NCBI GenBank assembly: GCA_027483885.1
Contig: JAIXTO010000250.1
Span: 1 to 37,704 of the forward strand
DNA length: 37,704 nt
Reading direction: 5' to 3'
From: Rhizobiaceae bacterium
GTDB taxonomy: Bacteria > Pseudomonadota > Alphaproteobacteria > Rhizobiales > Rhizobiaceae
Shown here: positions 26,723-36,091 of the stretch, in pieces
How positions within the stretch are numbered: the stretch's first letter is position 1
How the letters are laid out: each line of letters starts with the position of its first letter
Notes under the pieces: model-generated
Seen by the model: the letters and a program-made list of their open reading frames with translations, nothing else
What the model was told of the DNA's origin: nothing
The model's database searches: none
Made by a program: the position numbers and the translations under genes

Positions 26723-27682
26723 TTAGTAACCGAGGCCCTTCTTGGCTTCATAGACCTTCATCGGGTCATCCTTGGCCGTGTAGAGCTTCGATTCGGTCTG
26801 CACCCACTTCTTGGGTTCCTTCTTGTCCTTGAGATAGGTTGCAAGGATCTCGAAAGCGGGGCCGGCCATGTTGGGGGTCAGTTCCACGGTCGCATTGGCT
26901 TCGCCGGCGGCCATGGCCTTGAAGATATCCGGAACGGCGTCGATGGAGACAACCTTGATATCTGTACCCGGCTTCAGGCCGGCTTCCTTGATCGCCTGGA
27001 TGGCGCCGACGGCCATGTCGTCGTTATGGGCGTAGACAGCACAGATGCCCTTGCCGCCGCCTTCGGCCTTGATGAAGCTTTCCATCACTTCCTTGCCCTT
27101 GGTACGGGTGAAATCGCCCGTCTGCGAGCGCACGATCTTGATATTGGCGTGCGAAGCGATGGCCTCTTCAAAGCCCTTCTTGCGGTTGATGGCGGGCGAG
27201 GAACCGGTGGTGCCCTGAAGCTCGACCACCTTGCAGTCCTTAGCCCCGACATCCTTTACCAGCCAGTCGCCGGCAACCTTGCCTTCATGCACCTGGTCGG
27301 ACGTGACGGCGGTGAGATAAAGGCTGTCGGGCGCATCGATCTGGCGGTCGAGCAGAATGACCGGGATCTTTTCTTCCTTAGCTTCCTTCAACACAGCATC
27401 CCAGCCGGTGGCCACAACCGGCGCGATCAGGATGGCATCGACGCCCTGAGCGATAAAGCCGCGCACGGCCTTGATCTGGTTTTCCTGCTTCTGCTGTGCA
27501 TCGGCGAATTTCAGTGTGATGCCACGCTTTTCCGCTTCCTGCTTGGTCACCGTCGTCTCAGCGGCGCGCCAGCCGGATTCCGACCCGATCTGCGAGAAGC
27601 CGACCGTCAAAGATTGCGCCGAAACGCTCGATGCCAAAGAAAGAGTGAAGGCGACGGCGATCGTCGCAAGTACCTGTCTCAT
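26723..27682 (-). CDS. ytfQ: Galactofuranose-type sugar-binding protein, YtfQ-like
   Basis: This 319-residue Peripla_BP_4 protein has a Sec signal peptide (MRQVLATIAVAFTLSLASSVSA) and a mature region that I recognise as close to E. coli YtfQ: LTVGFSQIGSESGWRAAET, QQKQENQIKAVRGFIAQGVDA, SGDFTRTKGKEVMESFIKAE, VYAHNDDMAVGAIQAIKEAGLKPG and VELTPNMAGPAFE. YtfQ binds galactofuranose and, in some relatives, arabinofuranose; the neighbouring arabinose/galactose enzymes fit either sugar. GGGAGGAA precedes the ATG. It is the first gene of the minus-strand operon, and its promoter region is shared with the divergent gguC-like gene. Confidence 0.93.
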   Translation of the reverse strand: MRQVLATIAVAFTLSLASSVSAQSLTVGFSQIGSESGWRAAETTVTKQEAEKRGITLKFADAQQKQENQIKAVRGFIAQGVDAILIAPVVATGWDAVLKEAKEEKIPVILLDRQIDAPDSLYLTAVTSDQVHEGKVAGDWLVKDVGAKDCKVVELQGTTGSSPAINRKKGFEEAIASHANIKIVRSQTGDFTRTKGKEVMESFIKAEGGGKGICAVYAHNDDMAVGAIQAIKEAGLKPGTDIKVVSIDAVPDIFKAMAAGEANATVELTPNMAGPAFEILATYLKDKKEPKKWVQTESKLYTAKDDPMKVYEAKKGLGY

Positions 27683-27726
27683 CTAGTTCCTCCCAGAGAT
27701 GATGCAGTTATGAACGAGGCGAACTG

Positions 27727-27756
27727 ATCATATTATATTACTTTTGAAAAGTGCAA
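27727..27756 (-). promoter_or_regulatory. Putative ytfQ promoter with overlapping TCATATTA operator candidate
   Basis: On the minus strand, TTGCAC (27756-27751) and TATGAT (27732-27727) are separated by 18 bp, a reasonable sigma-70-type pair 45 bp upstream of the ytfQ ATG. TCATATTA (plus strand 27728-27735) overlaps the -10 element and recurs at the divergent promoter. Assignment is by inspection only. Confidence 0.5.
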
Positions 27757-27880
27757 TTTTAACGGTAACGCAAAAAAATGTGACACCCCTGGCAATTACA
27801 ACGATATAATTCGTGCAGTCCGCTCGAAATTATTGCAGTGCATTGTTGTTGTGCAGCGCAGGGAAACCGCAGTTGGCTGC

Positions 27881-27915
27881 TTGACAACAGGCATTGCGGT
27901 TAAATAGTCATATTA
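27881..27915 (+). promoter_or_regulatory. Putative gguC-operon promoter with TCATATTA operator candidate
   Basis: TTGACA (27881-27886) is a perfect -35. Seventeen bp later is ATAGTC, a poor -10, within an AT-rich stretch (TTAAATAGTCATATTAATC). TCATATTA at 27908-27915 repeats the sequence at 27728-27735, 180 bp away, so one regulator could act on both divergent operons. The rest of the 315-bp region (27683-27997) holds no gene apart from a nine-codon upstream ORF. Confidence 0.45.
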
Positions 27916-27951
27916 ATCACACAGCCGCGTCGCCCGACGCGGGAGGAGGGC

Positions 27952-27981
27952 ATGGCAGGTCTGCCGTGCCGCACGCGTTGA
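27952..27981 (+). CDS. Nine-codon upstream ORF (MAGLPCRTR) with strong Shine-Dalgarno
   Basis: GGGAGGAGGG (27941-27950) lies directly before an ATG that opens a nine-codon frame ending in TGA at 27979-27981. That stop overlaps a further ATG (27981-27984 reads AATG) opening a three-codon frame, and the gguC-like ATG follows at 27998 in another frame with only a weak ribosome site. This could couple translation to the main gene or act as a leader peptide. It may also be chance; there is no proof of expression. Confidence 0.4.
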   Translation: MAGLPCRTR

Positions 27982-27997
27982 ATGGGTGCGTAAGAAC

Positions 27998-28987
27998 ATG
28001 TTGAGACTTTTGCAGGTCACCGTCGGTGGGCAGTTGCGCGTTGTCGCTTGGGATGGCGAGGGCGATGCCCGGATCGTCGAAGGCGTATCATCGACCTATG
28101 AACTGGCCCAGAAGGCCATAGCCGCCGGCCAGACCTTTGCCGAAGCCCTTGCCGGACTGGAAAAGGGCGCCGTGGTGGATCTGGAAGCTGCCGCCACTGA
28201 AAAGCGTCTTGGCCTGCCGATCACCCATTCAGACCCCGCCCATTTCATCGTGGCCGGCACAGGCCTCACCCATCTTGGTTCCGCCGATGGCCGCGACAAG
28301 ATGCACAAGGCTGCCCAGTCCGAGGAAAAGCCGACCGATTCGATGCGCATGTTCCTGATGGGCGTCGAAGGCGGAAAGCCGAAAGGCGGCGAGGCGGGCG
28401 TTCAGCCGGAATGGTTCTACAAGGGCGACGGCTCGCAGCTGAAGGCAACCGGCGACGATCTCGTCTCTCCGGCCTTCGCGCTGGACGGTGGCGAAGAACC
28501 GGAACTCGCCGGCATCTATCTGATCGGCCCTGACGGCATGCCCTTCCGCCTCGGCTTCTGCCTTGCCAACGAATTTTCCGACCACGTGACGGAAAAGGGC
28601 AATTACCTCTGGCTTGCCCATTCCAAGCTGCGCGAAGCAGCACTCGGCCCCGAACTTCTGGTCGGCGACCTGCCGGATCATGTCGAAGGCACCTCGCTGG
28701 TGCGCCGCAATGGCGAAGTGATCTTCGAAAAGCCGTTCCTGTCTGGCGAAGCCAACATGTCGCACACGATCGCCAACCTCGAGCACCATAACTTCAAGTA
28801 CGACCTGTTCCGCCGTCCGGGCGATCTTCACGTGCATTTCTTCGGCACGGCGACGCTCTCCTTCTCCGAGGGCATCAAGACAGAGCCCGGTGATCAGTTC
28901 GAGATTTCGGCGGCTCCCTTCAAGTTGACGCTTGTCAACCGTCTCGCAGTCGCTGCTGACGCGCCCGTCAGCATCGCCAAGCTTTAA
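27998..28987 (+). CDS. gguC: GguC/AraD1-family protein (FAH-like fold, sugar-acid metabolism)
   Basis: This 329-residue protein matches the GguC/AraD1 family: opening MLRLLQVTVGGQLRVVAWDG, FIVAGTGLTHLGSADGRD, GVQPEWFYKGDG, GEEPELAGIYLIGPDG and HVHFFGTATLSF. The family is related to fumarylacetoacetate hydrolases and is predicted to act on 2-keto-3-deoxy sugar acids, for example dehydrating 2-keto-3-deoxyarabinonate. It is first in an operon with an aldose dehydrogenase and an aldonate dehydratase, which fits that step. In Agrobacterium tumefaciens gguC follows gguB; here it lies 7 kb upstream of gguB. The ATG at 27998 is preferred over the GTG at 27986. Confidence 0.85.
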   Translation: MLRLLQVTVGGQLRVVAWDGEGDARIVEGVSSTYELAQKAIAAGQTFAEALAGLEKGAVVDLEAAATEKRLGLPITHSDPAHFIVAGTGLTHLGSADGRDKMHKAAQSEEKPTDSMRMFLMGVEGGKPKGGEAGVQPEWFYKGDGSQLKATGDDLVSPAFALDGGEEPELAGIYLIGPDGMPFRLGFCLANEFSDHVTEKGNYLWLAHSKLREAALGPELLVGDLPDHVEGTSLVRRNGEVIFEKPFLSGEANMSHTIANLEHHNFKYDLFRRPGDLHVHFFGTATLSFSEGIKTEPGDQFEISAAPFKLTLVNRLAVAADAPVSIAKL

Positions 28988-28998
28988 GGGTGGTGAAA

Positions 28999-29925
28999 AT
29001 GTCCTCCATCCGCCTTGCCATTGTCGGCCTTGGAAAGATCGCCCGCGACCAGCACCTCGGTGCCATCGAGGCGACCGACGGAATTGATCTGGTGGCCGTT
29101 GCCAGCCGCAATGCCAAGCTGGAAAACATCCACTGTTTTGCCGACATCGAGGCGCTTCTGGCGTCTGGCGTCGAGGTGGACGCTATCTCGCTCTGCACCC
29201 CGCCGCAGGGGCGTTTTGCGCAGGCGCGCGCCGCCCTTCTCGCCGGCAAGCATGTGATGCTGGAAAAGCCGCCGGGCGCCACGATTGCCGAAGTTTTTGC
29301 GCTGGACGAACTGGCCAAGAAGCAGGGCGTCACACTTTACGCCACATGGCATTCCCGCGAAGCCGCCGCCGTGGAGCCGGCCCGCAAGCTGCTTGCCGAG
29401 CGTACGCTGCGCTCCCTCCACGTAGAGTGGAAAGAAGACGTGCGCCACTGGCATCCCGGCCAGGACTGGATCTGGGAGCCGGGCGGCCTTGGCGTGTTCG
29501 ATCCGGGCATCAATGCGCTCTCCATCGTCACCCGCATCATGCCGGAACCCTTCCACCTGGAAGCCTCCGACCTGTCCTTCCCGGCAAACCGCGCCGCTCC
29601 GATTGCGGCAAACCTCACCTTCCAGTCGGCAAGCGGCCTTGCGCTGACGGCAGAGTTTGACTGGCGCCAGACCGGCCCGCAGACCTGGGATATCCGCGTC
29701 GAGACGGAAGAGGGCCCGGTTGTGCTGACGCACGGCGGCAGCCGCCTGTTTGTTGACGGCGAGGCGCAGATTGTCGAGGAGGACCGCGAGTACCGCAATC
29801 TTTACAGGCATTTCGTTACTCTGGTAACAACAGGCCAGTCGGACACGGATTTCTCGCCTCTCGTCCATGTGGCCGATGCCTTCATGCTGGGCCGCCGCCA
29901 TGTGGTGGATGCTTTCGAAGACTGA
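28999..29925 (+). CDS. Aldose 1-dehydrogenase (D-galactose / L-arabinose), Gfo/Idh/MocA family
   Basis: This 308-residue oxidoreductase has an N-terminal NAD(P)-binding motif GLGKIA (10-15) and the family EKP motif (89-91, K90 catalytic candidate). The C-terminal region has VEWKEDVRHWHPGQDWIWEPGGLGVFDPGINALS, characteristic of galactose and arabinose dehydrogenases. It oxidises the aldose to its lactone, the first step of the non-phosphorylating oxidative pathway. The ATG at 28999 follows AAGGG; GTG codons at 28990 and 28993 are less likely starts. It lies 11 bp after the gguC-like gene and 49 bp before the dehydratase. Confidence 0.88.
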   Translation: MSSIRLAIVGLGKIARDQHLGAIEATDGIDLVAVASRNAKLENIHCFADIEALLASGVEVDAISLCTPPQGRFAQARAALLAGKHVMLEKPPGATIAEVFALDELAKKQGVTLYATWHSREAAAVEPARKLLAERTLRSLHVEWKEDVRHWHPGQDWIWEPGGLGVFDPGINALSIVTRIMPEPFHLEASDLSFPANRAAPIAANLTFQSASGLALTAEFDWRQTGPQTWDIRVETEEGPVVLTHGGSRLFVDGEAQIVEEDREYRNLYRHFVTLVTTGQSDTDFSPLVHVADAFMLGRRHVVDAFED

Positions 29926-29974
29926 CCGCAAGGCCGGCCGCACCTTTTAACGCCTTTCGCAGAAGAAGAAGATC

Positions 29975-31807
29975 ATGAGCAATTCGGACAACCCGATCGC
30001 CACCGCTGTCGCCAAGGCCGGTGAAAACCGCAAGCTCCGCTCGCGCGCCTGGTTCGACAATCCCGACAATGCCGACATGACGGCGCTGTATCTGGAGCGC
30101 TACATGAACTTCGGCCTCAGCCAGGCCGAGCTTCAGTCGGACCGCCCGATCATCGGCATCGCGCAGACGGGCTCGGACCTGTCGCCGTGCAACCGCCACC
30201 ACCTGGAACTGGCAAACCGCCTGCGCGAAGGCATTCGCGAAGCCGGCGGCATCGCGATCGAGTTTCCGGTGCATCCGATCCAGGAAACCGGCAAGCGCCC
30301 GACGGCGGGCCTTGACCGTAACCTTGCCTATCTCGGCCTCGTGGAAGTGCTCTACGGTTATCCGCTCGATGGCGTCGTGCTCACCATCGGCTGCGACAAG
30401 ACCACGCCGGCCTGTCTTATGGCGGCGGCCACCGTCAACATTCCGGCCATCGCTCTGTCCGTCGGTCCGATGCTGAACGGCTGGTTCCGCGGCGAACGCA
30501 CCGGTTCGGGCACCATCGTCTGGAAGGCACGCGAGCTTCTGGCCAAGGGCGAAATCGATTACGCCGGCTTCGTCAAGCTGGTTGCCTCGTCTGCGCCGTC
30601 CACCGGTTATTGCAACACGATGGGCACGGCGACCACGATGAACTCGCTTGCCGAAGCACTCGGCATGCAGCTTCCGGGCTCGGCCGCCATTCCCGCACCT
30701 TATCGCGACCGCCAGGAAATTTCCTACCTCACCGGCCTTCGCATCGTCGACATGGTTCGCGAAGACCTGAAGCCTTCCGACATCATGACGAAGGAAGCCT
30801 TCATCAACGCCATCCGCGTCAACTCGGCCATCGGCGGCTCCACCAATGCGCCGATCCACCTGAACGGCCTTGCCCGCCATCTCGGCATTGAGCTGACCGT
30901 CGATGACTGGCAGACCTATGGCGAAGAAATCCCGCTGCTCGTCAACCTGCAGCCGGCTGGCGAATATCTCGGCGAGGATTATTACCATGCAGGCGGCGTG
31001 CCTGCCGTCGTCAACCAGCTGATGACCAAGGGCCTCATCCATGAGGACGCCATGACGGTGAACGGCAAGACCATCGGCGACAACTGCCGCGGCGCCGTCA
31101 TCGAAGACGAAAAGGTCATCCGTCCGTACGACCAGCCGCTGAAGGCCCATGCCGGCTTCCGCGTGCTGCGCGGCAACCTCTTCTCGTCGGCCATCATGAA
31201 GACGAGCGTGATCTCCAAGGAGTTCCGCGACCGTTACCTGTCGAACCCGAACGATCTGGAAGCCTTCGAAGGCCGCGCCGTGGTGTTCGACGGTCCGGAA
31301 GATTACCATCACCGCATCGACGATCCGTCGCTGGAAATCGACGAGAATACGGTTCTGTTCATGCGCGGCGCAGGCCCCATCGGTTATCCGGGTGCCGCCG
31401 AAGTCGTTAACATGCGCGCGCCGAACTACCTGCTCAACCGCGGCATCACCTCGCTTCCCTGCATCGGTGACGGCCGCCAGTCGGGCACGTCGGGCAGCCC
31501 GTCGATCCTCAACGCTTCGCCGGAAGCGGCCGCCGGCGGTGGCCTTGCCATCCTGAAGACCGGTGACCGTGTGCGCATCGACGTTGGCCAGGGCAAGGCG
31601 GACATCATGATCTCGGCCGAAGAACTGGCTGCGCGTCACGCCGAACTTCAGGCCGCAGGCGGCTACAAATATCCCAAGCACCAGACACCGTGGCAGGAAA
31701 TCCAGCGCGGTATCGTCGGTCAGATGGAAACCGGCGCGGTTCTCGAACCCGCCGTCAAGTATCAGCGGATCGCGCAGACGGAAGGTATTCCGCGCGACAA
31801 CCACTGA
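29975..31807 (+). CDS. Sugar-acid dehydratase, IlvD/Edd family (L-arabinonate dehydratase-like)
   Basis: This 610-residue IlvD/Edd enzyme has the three conserved Fe-S cysteines C72 ([10 protein letters not shown]), C140 ([11 protein letters not shown]) and C213 (GYCNTMGTA) and the active-site serine region [10 protein letters not shown]. The subgroup with [21 protein letters not shown] contains the [2Fe-2S] L-arabinonate dehydratase of Rhizobium leguminosarum. It converts an aldonate to its 2-keto-3-deoxy acid, the step between the dehydrogenase and the GguC/AraD1 protein. D-galactonate or D-fuconate are alternative substrates. AGAAGAAGAAG precedes the ATG. Confidence 0.9.
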   Translation: MSNSDNPIATAVAKAGENRKLRSRAWFDNPDNADMTALYLERYMNFGLSQAELQSDRPIIGIAQTGSDLSPCNRHHLELANRLREGIREAGGIAIEFPVHPIQETGKRPTAGLDRNLAYLGLVEVLYGYPLDGVVLTIGCDKTTPACLMAAATVNIPAIALSVGPMLNGWFRGERTGSGTIVWKARELLAKGEIDYAGFVKLVASSAPSTGYCNTMGTATTMNSLAEALGMQLPGSAAIPAPYRDRQEISYLTGLRIVDMVREDLKPSDIMTKEAFINAIRVNSAIGGSTNAPIHLNGLARHLGIELTVDDWQTYGEEIPLLVNLQPAGEYLGEDYYHAGGVPAVVNQLMTKGLIHEDAMTVNGKTIGDNCRGAVIEDEKVIRPYDQPLKAHAGFRVLRGNLFSSAIMKTSVISKEFRDRYLSNPNDLEAFEGRAVVFDGPEDYHHRIDDPSLEIDENTVLFMRGAGPIGYPGAAEVVNMRAPNYLLNRGITSLPCIGDGRQSGTSGSPSILNASPEAAAGGGLAILKTGDRVRIDVGQGKADIMISAEELAARHAELQAAGGYKYPKHQTPWQEIQRGIVGQMETGAVLEPAVKYQRIAQTEGIPRDNH

Positions 31808-31970
31808 GGAAGCGCTGTTCCTCATGCAAGGAGGCCGACATCGTGCGGCCACATCCCTTGCAGCAGTTCTCTTTGGTGCCGGCGGGCAATCGTGGTCTTA
31901 ACCCGCGCGCCCCAAGGCACCATCCGGCACCCCGCCGGGCGGGACTGCGGAAAAGCTTTTTGAATAACGA

Positions 31971-32025
31971 GTGGGCGGCACGCGTCGCCCACGGGGGCTA
32001 AGACGGGCTCGAAGGGAGACCCGTC
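31971..32025 (+). promoter_or_regulatory. chvE leader: two hairpins directly upstream of the Shine-Dalgarno
   Basis: The 236-bp spacer before chvE holds GTGGGCG/CGCCCAC (31971-31977 / 31986-31992, 8-nt loop) and GACGGG/CCCGTC (32002-32007 / 32020-32025). The second ends 5 bp before the strong ribosome site GGAGGAG (32031-32037). They may stabilise the mRNA or tune access to the ribosome site. No clear promoter was identified between 31808 and 31970, and no gbpR-like LysR gene is present here. Confidence 0.5.
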
Positions 32026-32043
32026 GTTCAGGAGGAGTAACTT

Positions 32044-33108
32044 ATGAAACTGATGAAGTACCTCACCACGGCTGCCATGTTTGCAGCCATGGCTATCGCG
32101 GCTCCGGCCGGCGCTGCCGACAAGGGCACCGTTGGCGTGGCCATGCCGACCAAGTCCTCGGCCCGCTGGATCGCCGACGGCGACAACATGGTCAAGGTTC
32201 TGAAGGACCGCGGCTACACCGTCGACCTGCAGTACGCAGAAGACGACATTCCGAACCAGCTCTCCCAGATCGAGAACATGATCACCAAGGGCGCCAAGGT
32301 TCTGGTCATCGCGGCTATCGACGGCACCACCCTGTCGGACGTTCTGCAGCAGGCTGCCGACCAGAAGATCCAGGTCATCGCCTATGACCGCCTGATCCGC
32401 GACACGCCGAATGTCAGCTACTACGCGACCTTCGACAACTTCCAGGTTGGCGTTCTCCAGGCCACCACGCTCGTCAAGGCCCTGAAGGCCGACACCGAGA
32501 AGGGCCCGTTCAACATCGAACTGTTCGGCGGTTCGCCGGACGACAACAACGCCTTCTTCTTCTACAACGGTGCCATGAGCGTGCTGCAGCCGCTCATCGA
32601 CAAGGGCACCCTCGTCGTCGGTTCCGGCCAGGTTGGCATGGACAAGGTTTCCACGCTGCGTTGGGACGGTGCAACCGCCCAGGCTCGTATGGACGCCATC
32701 CTGTCTGCCTACTACAACGACAAGAAGCTGAACGCTGTTCTGTCGCCTTATGACGGTATCTCCATCGGCATCCTGTCGTCGCTGAAGGGCGTCGGCTACG
32801 GTTCCGGCGGCCAGGCTATGCCGTTCGTTTCGGGTCAGGACGCTGAAGTGCCGTCCGTCAAGTCGATCATTGCCGGCGAACAGTATTCGACGATCTTCAA
32901 GGATACGCGCGAACTGGCCAAGGTTACCGTCGACATGGTTGACGCCGTCATGACCGGCAAGGAGCCGACCGTGAACGACACCAAGACCTACGACAACGGC
33001 AAGAAGGTCGTTCCGTCCTACCTGCTGAAGCCGGTTGCCGTCGACAAGACCAACTGGAAAGAAGTCCTGATCGGTTCCGGTTACTACACCGAAGCCCAGC
33101 TCAAGTAA
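32044..33108 (+). CDS. chvE: Multiple sugar-binding periplasmic protein ChvE
   Basis: This 354-residue protein has a Sec signal peptide ([24 protein letters not shown]) and a mature sequence that I recognise as Chv[61 protein letters not shown] and [18 protein letters not shown]. ChvE binds arabinose, galactose, xylose, glucose and acidic sugars, serves the GguAB importer, and in Agrobacterium also presents sugars to VirA. Codon use is strongly biased to one set of C/G-ending codons, typical of a highly expressed gene. GGAGGAG lies 6 bp before the ATG. Confidence 0.95.
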   Translation: MKLMKYLTTAAMFAAMAIAAPAGAADKGTVGVAMPTKSSARWIADGDNMVKVLKDRGYTVDLQYAEDDIPNQLSQIENMITKGAKVLVIAAIDGTTLSDVLQQAADQKIQVIAYDRLIRDTPNVSYYATFDNFQVGVLQATTLVKALKADTEKGPFNIELFGGSPDDNNAFFFYNGAMSVLQPLIDKGTLVVGSGQVGMDKVSTLRWDGATAQARMDAILSAYYNDKKLNAVLSPYDGISIGILSSLKGVGYGSGGQAMPFVSGQDAEVPSVKSIIAGEQYSTIFKDTRELAKVTVDMVDAVMTGKEPTVNDTKTYDNGKKVVPSYLLKPVAVDKTNWKEVLIGSGYYTEAQLK

Positions 33109-33118
33109 GTCTGAACCG

Positions 33119-33143
33119 GTGCGGCGGCCACAAGCCGCCGCAC
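33119..33143 (+). other. Intercistronic hairpin between chvE and gguA
   Basis: Perfect 10-bp arms GTGCGGCGGC (33119-33128) and GCCGCCGCAC (33134-33143) surround a 5-nt loop, 11 bp after the chvE stop. Only CTCTTCC follows, so full termination is unlikely. It is well placed to protect the chvE mRNA 3' end and lower gguAB expression. Confidence 0.65.
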
Positions 33144-33171
33144 TCTTCCGTTCCCCATCGGAGAAGATGGC

Positions 33172-34737
33172 ATGCTCGATCCCGTCCCTGCGGCCGAACG
33201 CACCCCGATTCTGGAAATGCGCGGCATCTCCAAGTCCTTCGGTGCGGTCAAGGCGCTGTCAGACGTCAGTTTTACCGTGCGCGAGGGCGAAATCCACGCG
33301 CTGGTCGGCGAAAATGGCGCCGGCAAGTCGACCCTCATGAAGGTTCTGTCGGGTGTCTATCCGCATGGATCCTATGAAGGATCCATCCTTTATGATGGCG
33401 TGGAACGCAACTTCCGCAACATCAACGATACCGAAGCCCTCGGCATCATCATCATTCACCAGGAACTGGCGCTGATCCCGCTGATGTCGATTGCCGAGAA
33501 CATCTTTCTCGCCAATGCGCCGTCGCGTTTCGGTGTCATCGATCGTTCCGCCGTGCATGAGCGCACAAAGGCGCTTTTGGCCAAGGTCGGCCTGTCGCGA
33601 GAAATGCCCGACCAGCTGATCACCAATCTCGGCGTCGGCAAGCAGCAGCTGGTGGAAATCGCCAAGGCGCTGTCGAAGGACGTGCGCCTGCTCATCCTCG
33701 ATGAGCCCACAGCCTCGCTGAATGAAACCGATAGTGCCGCCCTTCTGGAACTCCTCAAGGAGTTTCGCAACCAGGGCATCACCTCGATCCTCATCAGCCA
33801 CAAGCTGAACGAAATCTCCGAAGTCGCCGACCGCATCACGGTGCTGCGCGACGGACGCACCGTCGATACGATGGATTGCCACGCTGGCGTCATCGAGGAA
33901 GACGAAATCATCCGCAAGATGGTCGACCGCGATCTGGAAAGCCGCTACCCCAAGCGCGAGCCGAAGATCGGTAAGCTCATCTTCGAAGTCGAGAACTGGT
34001 GCGTCGATCATCCGCAGCATGCCGGGCGTCGGGTCGTCAAGAACGTCTCCATCTCGGTGCGTGCAGGCGAAGTCGTCGGCATCTCCGGCCTGATGGGCGC
34101 CGGTCGCACGGAATTTGCCATGAGCGTCTTCGGCCGCTCTTGGGGCCGCAACATTACCGGCACCGTGCGCATGCATGGCAAGGAAGTGGACGTGTCGAAC
34201 GTCAACCGTGCCATCGACGCGGGCCTTGCCTATGTGACGGAAGACCGCAAGCATCTTGGCCTCATCCTTGGCGAAGACATTCGCAAGAACATCTCGCTTG
34301 CCAATCTGCCGGGCGTCTCGCGCCGCACTGTCATCGACGATATTTCCGAGATGAAGGTGGCGCAGGAATTTCGCGCCCGCATGCGCATCCGCAGCCACAA
34401 TGTCTATCAGGAAACGGGAAAGCTCTCGGGCGGCAACCAGCAGAAGGTTGTCCTGTCGAAATGGCTGTTTACCAATCCGGATCTGCTGATCCTCGACGAG
34501 CCGACCCGCGGCATCGATGTCGGCGCCAAGTATGAAATCTATTCCATCATCAACGAACTCGCGGACGCTGGAAAAGCGGTCGTGGTGATCTCCTCTGAAA
34601 TGCCCGAGCTGATCGGCATCTGCGATCGCATCATGGTCATGCATGAGGGCGAATTTGTCGGCGAAGTCGCCGGCGAAGGCGCCACCCAGGAGAACATCAT
34701 GCGCGCCATCATGCGCCGCAAGGGGAGAGAAGAATGA
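33172..34737 (+). CDS. gguA: Multiple sugar ABC transporter ATP-binding protein GguA
   Basis: This 521-residue tandem ABC ATPase of the XylG/RbsA class has a first Walker [10 protein letters not shown] (46-54), [13 protein letters not shown], and in the second half the degenerate [25 protein letters not shown] and [18 protein letters not shown]. It powers the ChvE-GguB importer. GGAGAAG precedes the ATG at 33172. It overlaps gguB by 4 bp. Immediately after its Walker A region is the repeat GGATCCTATGAAGGATCC, which is within the coding frame. Confidence 0.94.
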   Translation: MLDPVPAAERTPILEMRGISKSFGAVKALSDVSFTVREGEIHALVGENGAGKSTLMKVLSGVYPHGSYEGSILYDGVERNFRNINDTEALGIIIIHQELALIPLMSIAENIFLANAPSRFGVIDRSAVHERTKALLAKVGLSREMPDQLITNLGVGKQQLVEIAKALSKDVRLLILDEPTASLNETDSAALLELLKEFRNQGITSILISHKLNEISEVADRITVLRDGRTVDTMDCHAGVIEEDEIIRKMVDRDLESRYPKREPKIGKLIFEVENWCVDHPQHAGRRVVKNVSISVRAGEVVGISGLMGAGRTEFAMSVFGRSWGRNITGTVRMHGKEVDVSNVNRAIDAGLAYVTEDRKHLGLILGEDIRKNISLANLPGVSRRTVIDDISEMKVAQEFRARMRIRSHNVYQETGKLSGGNQQKVVLSKWLFTNPDLLILDEPTRGIDVGAKYEIYSIINELADAGKAVVVISSEMPELIGICDRIMVMHEGEFVGEVAGEGATQENIMRAIMRRKGREE

Positions 34738-35924
34738 GCACGCCCGAGACCACAGCCCCCGTCCGGCAGTCCACCGCCGCCTTCCTGAAAGACAACCTGC
34801 GCGACTACGGCATGCTGCTGTCGCTCGTGGTGATCGTCCTGTTCTTCCAGGTCGCCACCGGCGGTATTCTCCTGAAGCCGCTGAACCTCACGAACATCAT
34901 CCTGCAGAACAGCTATATCGTCATCATGGCGCTCGGCATGCTGATGATCATCGTCACCGGCCATATCGACCTGTCGGTCGGCTCGGTGGCCGGCTTTGTC
35001 GGCGCGGTGGCGGCGATGATGATGGTGCAGTACAATTTTGACTTCGTCACGGCGAGCATCATCTGCCTCATCATCGGCGGTGTCATCGGTGCCGTGCAGG
35101 GTTATTTCGTCGCCTATTTCAAGATACCGTCCTTCATCGTGACGCTGGCCGGCATGCTTGTCTTCCGCGGCTTCATGATCGCGGTCCTCAGCGGCCGCTC
35201 CATCGGCCCGTTCGACCCGACGTTCCAGAAGCTCTCTTCCGGCTTCATTCCGGACTTCTTCGCGTCCGAAGGCGGGCTCTACATCACCTCGCTGATCCTT
35301 GGCGTGGCGCTCGCCCTCCTGCTCGTCTGGCAGAACATCCGCAGCCGCGCCCGTCGCCAGTCGCACGGCGTCGAGAGCGAGCCCTTCGGCTTCTTCGTCG
35401 GGAAGAACATCGTCGTTCTCGCGGCCATCAGCTACCTCGCTTACCTGATCGCCTCGCATCGCGGCATGCCCAACGTGCTGATCATCATGGCCATTCTGAT
35501 TGCCGGTTATGGCTTCTTCACCAACCGCACGATCATCGGTCGCCAGATCTATGCCGTCGGCGGCAACATTCGCGCAGCTGAACTGTCCGGCATCAAGACG
35601 GCGCGGCTGACCTTTTTCACCTTCGTCAACATGGGCGTTCTGGCAGCGCTCGGTGGCCTCGTGGTTGCCGCTCGTCTCAACAGCGCCACCCCGAAGGCCG
35701 GCTCCGGCTTCGAGCTTGATGTCATCGCGGCCTGCTTCATCGGCGGCGCCTCGGCATACGGCGGCGTTGGCAAGGTCACGGGTGCCGTCATCGGCGCCTT
35801 CCTGATGGGTGTCATGAACAACGGCATGTCCATTCTCGGCATCGGCATCGATTACCAGCAGGTCATCAAGGGCCTCGTTCTGCTCGGCGCCGTCTGCGTG
35901 GACGTCTACAACCAGCGTCGTTGA
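34734..35924 (+). CDS. gguB: Multiple sugar ABC transporter permease GguB
   Basis: This 396-residue BPD_transp_2 permease of the XylH class has family blocks [59 protein letters not shown] and [23 protein letters not shown] long central loop (about 200-220, [19 protein letters not shown]) matches this subgroup. The start overlaps the gguA stop (ATGA). It is the last gene of chvE-gguAB; no gguC follows, and a strong terminator ends the unit. Confidence 0.94.
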   Translation: MSTPETTAPVRQSTAAFLKDNLRDYGMLLSLVVIVLFFQVATGGILLKPLNLTNIILQNSYIVIMALGMLMIIVTGHIDLSVGSVAGFVGAVAAMMMVQYNFDFVTASIICLIIGGVIGAVQGYFVAYFKIPSFIVTLAGMLVFRGFMIAVLSGRSIGPFDPTFQKLSSGFIPDFFASEGGLYITSLILGVALALLLVWQNIRSRARRQSHGVESEPFGFFVGKNIVVLAAISYLAYLIASHRGMPNVLIIMAILIAGYGFFTNRTIIGRQIYAVGGNIRAAELSGIKTARLTFFTFVNMGVLAALGGLVVAARLNSATPKAGSGFELDVIAACFIGGASAYGGVGKVTGAVIGAFLMGVMNNGMSILGIGIDYQQVIKGLVLLGAVCVDVYNQRR

Positions 35925-35950
35925 TCCTCCCAAGCATTGCGACCAGCTCG

Positions 35951-35986
35951 AGCCGCGAATTCCGCCAGGAGTTCGCGGCTTTTTTT
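35951..35986 (+). terminator. Rho-independent terminator of chvE-gguAB
   Basis: Perfect 9-bp arms AGCCGCGAA (35951-35959) and TTCGCGGCT (35972-35980), a 12-nt loop and a run of T (35980-35986) lie 26 bp after the gguB stop. This is the clearest intrinsic terminator in the window. Confidence 0.92.
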
Positions 35987-36042
35987 ATTGGAAGGGAGGG
36001 GATAGTCGGCGGCGGGATGGCGCAAAGGCACGATGCATGACT

Positions 36043-36073
36043 TGCCATTTGGCAGATTGTGATTACATTTATG
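36043..36073 (+). promoter_or_regulatory. Putative autoregulated promoter of the Xre-RES pair
   Basis: TTGCCA (36042-36047) and TACATT (36064-36069) are 16 bp apart and resemble -35/-10 elements. The palindrome TGCCATTTGGCA (36043-36054) overlaps the -35, and a further TGCCAG copy follows at about 36072. This is the usual position for an antitoxin operator, but binding is inferred. Confidence 0.5.
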
Positions 36074-36091
36074 CCAGAGAGAGGTGCATCC

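Noticed and set aside
29882..31852. Minus-strand open frame of 656 codons over the whole dehydratase gene
   Set aside because: Antisense shadow of a well-conserved IlvD/Edd gene; low-complexity composition and no ribosome site.
31690..32001. Small plus-strand gene of 103 codons before chvE
   Set aside because: Half overlaps the dehydratase in another frame; the rest is Arg/Pro-rich leader sequence with no start signal.
33259..34644. Minus-strand open frame of 461 codons inside gguA
   Set aside because: Antisense to a fully conserved ABC ATPase; typical shadow composition.
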